Shown here: piece after piece, positions 51,701 to 57,700 of the stretch
Layout of the letters: each line of letters begins with the position of its first letter
How positions within the stretch are numbered: position 1 is the first letter of the stretch
Source: Liopterus haemorrhoidalis
Lineage: Eukaryota; Arthropoda; Insecta; Coleoptera; Dytiscidae
Reading direction: 5' to 3'
DNA length: 64,000 nt
NCBI GenBank assembly: GCA_963971575.1
Contig: OZ020616.1
Location: 15,221,575 to 15,285,574 of the forward strand
The notes under the pieces: generated by a model
Databases searched by the model: none
Told to the model about the DNA's origin: nothing
What the model saw: only the letters and a program-made list of their open reading frames with translations
Program-made: the position numbers and the translations under genes

Positions 51701-54700
51701 ATGTTTATTGTAACTACAGCAACAAAAAATTTGCTAAGCAGTGGCGTATCAAGAGAAGGCGGAAAGGCCGCGATACGAGGGTTGCCTCTTATAATCTGTC
51801 TCAATTTGTAATACGAAATTAGATCTGGTTACTTTAGTGACTGTTGTGGTGTAAATAGAATTTTGTAGAATCATATGAACTTGTAAATCTGGCTTTTAAA
51901 AGTATGGTTAAGTTTCATCATATTGAGGTTATTACTAAATTGACATGTCAAAATTGTGATTGACATGTCAAATTTTTTGAATGTATATATTAATATTTAT
52001 TTCATCAATCTTTCGATTATTACTCATATAATAGTAAAAAAATATTACGATTATCAATGAAATATCGTGATAAAATATAAAAAACAAAAATACATATTAT
52101 ATAATAATAATTTATCATTTTATTCTGCTGCCCTTAAAATCTAATTCTTGTTTTGCAAAATTTAATAACATATTTAAACAAAAATATTCATTTTTTGAAT
52201 GTCAATTCCAAATTTTTCTCTGCAAATTTTTCCGAAACATGTAGTCTGTGGTTCTATCTGTTTTCTTATTATTGCCTCTTCCATTGTTCGTGGGTCTTAA
52301 ATTTTTCTGCACCTTCATTTAAAATTTTTCTTACTTCTTCAGAAATCTAAAGAAATTGAAATGGGTAAATTATTTTATATTTCACAACAAAAAGGACACC
52401 AAGATTTACTGAAAAAATATCAGCCACAAGGTCTATAATTTCGCTTCTTTTTAATTTTGTTCCATTTTTTTCTAATAGTTTTCCATAAGCGTTATATATG
52501 TGTTTTTTTGTATATTTATCTAATTGTTGTCTCTTATGCATATTTTCTGATGTTATGTTCTTATTTTGGTTGTATAAAAATACAGTCTGTTTCAAATGCT
52601 TAGGCGGAACTAAATGGGAATTTCGTTCTTTTAGGTTGTCACGACAAGGGACCTTTCTTGGGTTATTTCATTTTTCATGTTGGAATGTCAAAATTTAAAA
52701 TTACAACAATGAAACCATGGAAACGAATGACCTATGTCAAAATTAAATTATTTTTTTATATATTTTAATGACAAAAAAATAAATAAATGGGAAATTTGTA
52801 TTAAGAATTACACAAAAAATCAAAATATAAAGAAAATGACATTTTAAAATGATATTAACCTTAACAAAAAAATGTTTATTGTAAGTATGATTTATATATA
52901 TATATATATATAGCGAGTGGTTTACGGCTGGCGCCGTTTCTCGCTTCCTTTTCGCCAGGCGACTCTGTCCATCCAGTCGCCATCTTGGAGACCTCTTGCC
53001 TCCATCGCCTCCCGCACATCCTGAGCCCAGGTCCTTGCGGGTCGCCCTGGTCTTCGTCTGCGCGCAGGAATCCACTCCCAAATCTTCTTGGGCCATCGGT
53101 CGTCAGGCATACGCTGGAGGTGCCCATACCATAAGAGTCGTTTGCTTTCTATTGATTCTATAATGGAGTTTTCAACATTCATAGTTGCTCTTATAGTATC
53201 ATTACGAACGTGCTCGAGTTTGGAGATACCGCAACTCCTTCTCCAAAAGTCCATTTCCACGGCGCTCAGTCGGGCTTTATTTCTTTGTGTGAGCTCCCAT
53301 GTTTCTGAACCATAGGTACAGATACTTTCGACAATAGTTTTGTAGATAACCGTTTTCGTTCGTTTGGTTATATTGTCGTTCCACAATACCGGGTTTAGTT
53401 GCCTTACTACACACTTCCCTTGCCCTATTTTATTATTGATGTCATCTTCACTCTTCCCTCTATTTGATAGGGTAACACCTAGGTATTTAAAAGACTGGCA
53501 GTTTCTAATGATTCCATCATCTATTTTGAGGTCTCTTCCCTTCTCACCAACAACGAGGTATTCTGTTTTCTGCGCATTAATTTCTAAACCCCATTTCTTA
53601 TATTCCTCCCTTAGTTTCCTCACCATATAGCTGGAATCATCTTCGTCTTCAGCTATCAGAACCTGGTCATCTGCAAATAATAGGGTATACAGTGGATTGC
53701 CTCCAATATCTATACCCATATTACTGCATTTGCGCCTCCATGCCTTCAAGGCCCCTTCAATATATATCTTGAAGAGGGTGGGAGCTAGAGTGCAGCCTTG
53801 TCTGAGTCCTTTCGTTACAGGGAACTCGGGAGAGAGTTTCTTCCCTAGCTTGACACAGCTAGAACATTTTTCATAAAGATTACGAACAGCATTCACATAA
53901 GTCTCACTAACATCAATTTTTCTCATGCTTCCCCATAGTTTACCTAGTGGGACTGTGTCGTACGCCTTATGAAGATCTATAAAGGTGAGATGAGTAGGTT
54001 GATTCCTCGCCAATCTTTTTTCAACTAACTGCTTTAGGACAAATATACCGTCCACGCAAGACCTTCCCGCTCTAAATCCATTTTGGTCTTCTGCAATCTG
54101 AAGATTTGCCTCTATTCTCGCTTTCAGGACTTTTCCATACAACCTGGCCATAGAACTGATGACGCTTAATCCTCGGTAATTCTTACATTCCAGGCGATTA
54201 CCTTTCTTGTACAATGAAGAAATATATGCCTTCTTCCAATCATCAGGAACTTCAAAGTTGTTTAGGCACATATTGAAAATGTATGTTGTCAGTTCTATTA
54301 GTTGACTAGGGCCAGATTTTATAAGCTCGATGGATAAATTGCCTGGACCTGGAGCTTTGCCGTTCTTCATGGATTTGAGCGCTTTTAGCACTTCTTCATA
54401 AGTGAAGTCGGGAACTGTGTCTTGGGAGCTAAGATAGTTATTATTTTCCATCTGATTATTATCCAAAAATTCCGTCCTGCTTTCGGTTAATAACTGCTTG
54501 TAGTAGGTGCACCATGTATCTGTGTCAATCAGGTTAATACTGCTCTTGTCCTGGTTTTGTGTTCTAAGAGATTTTAATATACTCCAGGCTTTATTGGCTC
54601 TAGTATTACCTGTGCATTTATTAATTATGATTTACAAAGCTTAAACAAAACGGCCGAAAAGCACGATTTAAGCGATGAAAGTAACTAAATTGCAAAATCT

Positions 54701-57700
54701 AGTTCCGCCTAAGCGTTTGAAACAGACCATACTTTTAAATTAAAAAAATAAATTGACATATAATTTAATATCAAATATAAATTGTCAAATGTTTTGAAAG
54801 GTGCCATTTCAGCAGTACCACCCTAAGATGATATTTTAAATAGACAACATAAAAAATGAAATTTTCCTCTTAGTTTCGTATTACAAATTGAGACAGATAA
54901 TATATTTCGGGATTGCGCTAGACTACTGCTGCCATCTGGCAACTGACGCTTCTATCGTAAAGTTTGACATTTTTTACGGTATACATACTCAGAACGTTTT
55001 GACGTACGAGCAGTATTTGTGTTGTTTACAGTAACTTGAAAAAATCCATCTCGGCTAAAAATTTAATTAAACCGTGAACATTTTCGAGCGATTATTTTTT
55101 ACAACTTTCGACGTGGATTAACCCAACAGCAGCGCATCGATGAACTTAATTCGACTTTTGGCGATGAAGCACCATCAAGAACTACTGTTTATCGATGGTT
55201 TGCCAACTTCAATCGTGGCCGTAGTTCTCCTAAAAACGAATTTCGTGAAGGTCATCCAAAATCGGTTGTTGTTCCGGAAAACATTGATGCTGTGCGTGAA
55301 CTGATACTGCAAGATGGTAATGTGACTTATCGTGAGATTGAGGTAACATCCTTGGGCATTAGTGGGACCAGCATACATTCACTATTGCATGAACATTTGG
55401 CCATCAAAAGATTAAATCGCGTTGGATTCCACATAATTTGATAATCGCAGTGGAAAAAGCCTCAATCGGAGTAGAAAAAGTGCTTCGAAAATTGGTTCAA
55501 ACGCATGCAAAAGTCTATTGATCTTCATGGAGAATATTTTGAAAAACAATAAGCCACTTTGTTGATAAAAAATTGTTTTTGATCTCAAATACCGAAATAT
55601 GAAGGGCAACCCTCGTACAATGTCTTTATTTATTTTTTTTAAATAGTTTTCAAGAAACAAGAAACACCAATCAGTTTTAAACTGACCACTTATGGCCGTT
55701 ATACATCGCTTTAATCTCTGTGGCCACTCGTCAAGAGAATGGCGAAGGGTTTTCGAAAAAGGATTTTCATGAAAAGATATTTAATTCTGAGGAGGCTATC
55801 AACTGCCAGAACAACGTGGTGTATGCTACAAGTTCACGAAAAGCTTGTGAGAAAGAACCGACAGAGGGGCCATTATCTTGCAACAGTTATAGTTAGATGG
55901 GGCGGAAGCTATGTCGGTAGCACTAATCTTTTTTACGAGAAAGGGGTAAAAACATCGGTCAAAGTCTACTAGAAAACCATGTTGAAGTCGACAGTTAAAG
56001 AACTGAACAACTCTCTTTGCTGGTCACCACTGGAACATCCAGCAGGATTCAGCGCCAGCCCTTAATATGAAGGCTGCGCAACAGTGGCTTGAAAGCAATG
56101 TACAGGACTTAATTTATCCTGCTGATTGGACTTCAACCTCCTGGACTACACATTTTTATCCATGCTTCAGGGCACGGCTTGCAAGAAGAGACACCGAAAA
56201 TCGCTAGCCTGAAGTGCTCTCTGATGTCGGCAGTGGAGGTTTTTCTTTTGAAACCCTTCGTAATTCTATTGACGTGTGGCCGCAGAGAATAAAGTGGGGA
56301 ACAGAATGCAACGAGTTCTACGGCGCGTTGACGGCGTTTGGACGGCGCTATCTGTCACAGGAAAGTTAAAATCAAGCTGTCGTACGCAAGTGCATAGAAT
56401 GTGTAACGTCCTAACGGCGTTCCACGCCGTTGATACTGAATGTTCGTCAATTTCCAACTTTTGACGCCGTTGAAAGTTGACGTAGAACACCTAACCTCAG
56501 TTTTTACCGAATGGTAAAGTGTTTGTATGTATAAATAACTTGCATACAACATAAATAACATCACACACAAGTCTTCATCATCCATTATAATTTTAATAAA
56601 AGAAAGCGCATCTATAAACACAGATATAGGTTGTCACTTGTTACTTTGACGGCGTTAAAAATTATTGCATTGTGTGCAGGCGAAAATTCAACGCCGTTCT
56701 CAACGGCACTAACGCAACGCCGTCCAGGGGCGCACACAAGGGGGGGGGTCCAAGGGGTTCGGACCCCCCCGTACTGTGAGAAGTGAGGACATTTTTTTTG
56801 CTCTTCACTTAAAATTTAGAAGTGAGGACCTTTTTTTTGCTTTTCACTTAAAACTTAGAAGGACCTTTTTTTTGCTCTTTACTTAAAATTTAGAAGTGAG
56901 GACCTTTTTTTTGCTCTTCACTTGAAATTGAAATTTTGCCCTGTGTTTATAAAAATTATGTATAATTGGAGCCCCCCAATTCAAAAATCTGTGTGCGCCC
57001 CTGACGCCGTCGCAAATAACGGCGCGCTGTGCATTCTGTTCCAGGCTTTAAGTGCTGTGTACCGACCAGAACTGGTTATTTTGAAAACTGATTGGTGTTT
57101 CTTGTTAAAGATGGCTCTATGTATTATGTACTAAAATAAAATTAAAATATCTTTAAGCATCTTGTGCAATTTAGGCATTTTTATCTAATTGCAAGACTAG
57201 ATATATCAAAATGAAACTAAACAAAGAATTTTTTTCAAAATTCTGATTTTTTAATGTATAAGCTGTTCACTTTTGTAAGAACACACTAGATCTGGTTATA
57301 TTGGTTACTTTTATGGTGTGTTACTGACTTTAAATGTCAATTAAAAATATTCCTTACGCTGTAAAACCGACTTTAGGTTGATAAGGTTATGATCACTATA
57401 ATTAAGATACAGTCTGTTTCAAACGGTTAGGCGGAACTAAATGGGAATTTCGTTCTTTTAGGTTGTCACGAGAAGGGACCTTGCTTGGGTAATTTCATTT
57501 TTTACGTTGGAATGTCAAAATTTAAAATTCCAACAATGAAACCATGGAAACGAATGACATTAAATTATTTTTTTATATATTTTAATAAAAAAATAAATAA
57601 ATAAATGGGAAATTTGTATTAAGAAAGACAGAAAAAATCGAAATATAAAGAAAATGTCATTTTAAAATGATATTAACCTTAACAAAAAAAATGTTTATTG

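Larger units (their letters stand above)
52582..54730. mobile_element. Family A MITE, copy 5, split by an RTE-like retrotransposon
   Basis: CAGTCTGTTTCAAATGC at the left, GCGTTTGAAACAGACC at the right. The interior is continuous with the family consensus once 52895-54625 and one TATGATTTA copy are removed. Confidence 0.85.
51792..54900. mobile_element. Family C element hosting a family A MITE that hosts an RTE copy
   Basis: The left end ATAATCTGTCTCAATTTGTA with 'atacgaaattagatctgg' and the inverse right end (tagtttcgtattacaaattgagacagataat) match the small copy at 18205-18395. Subtracting the inserted 52582-54730 leaves about 960 bp. Confidence 0.65.
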
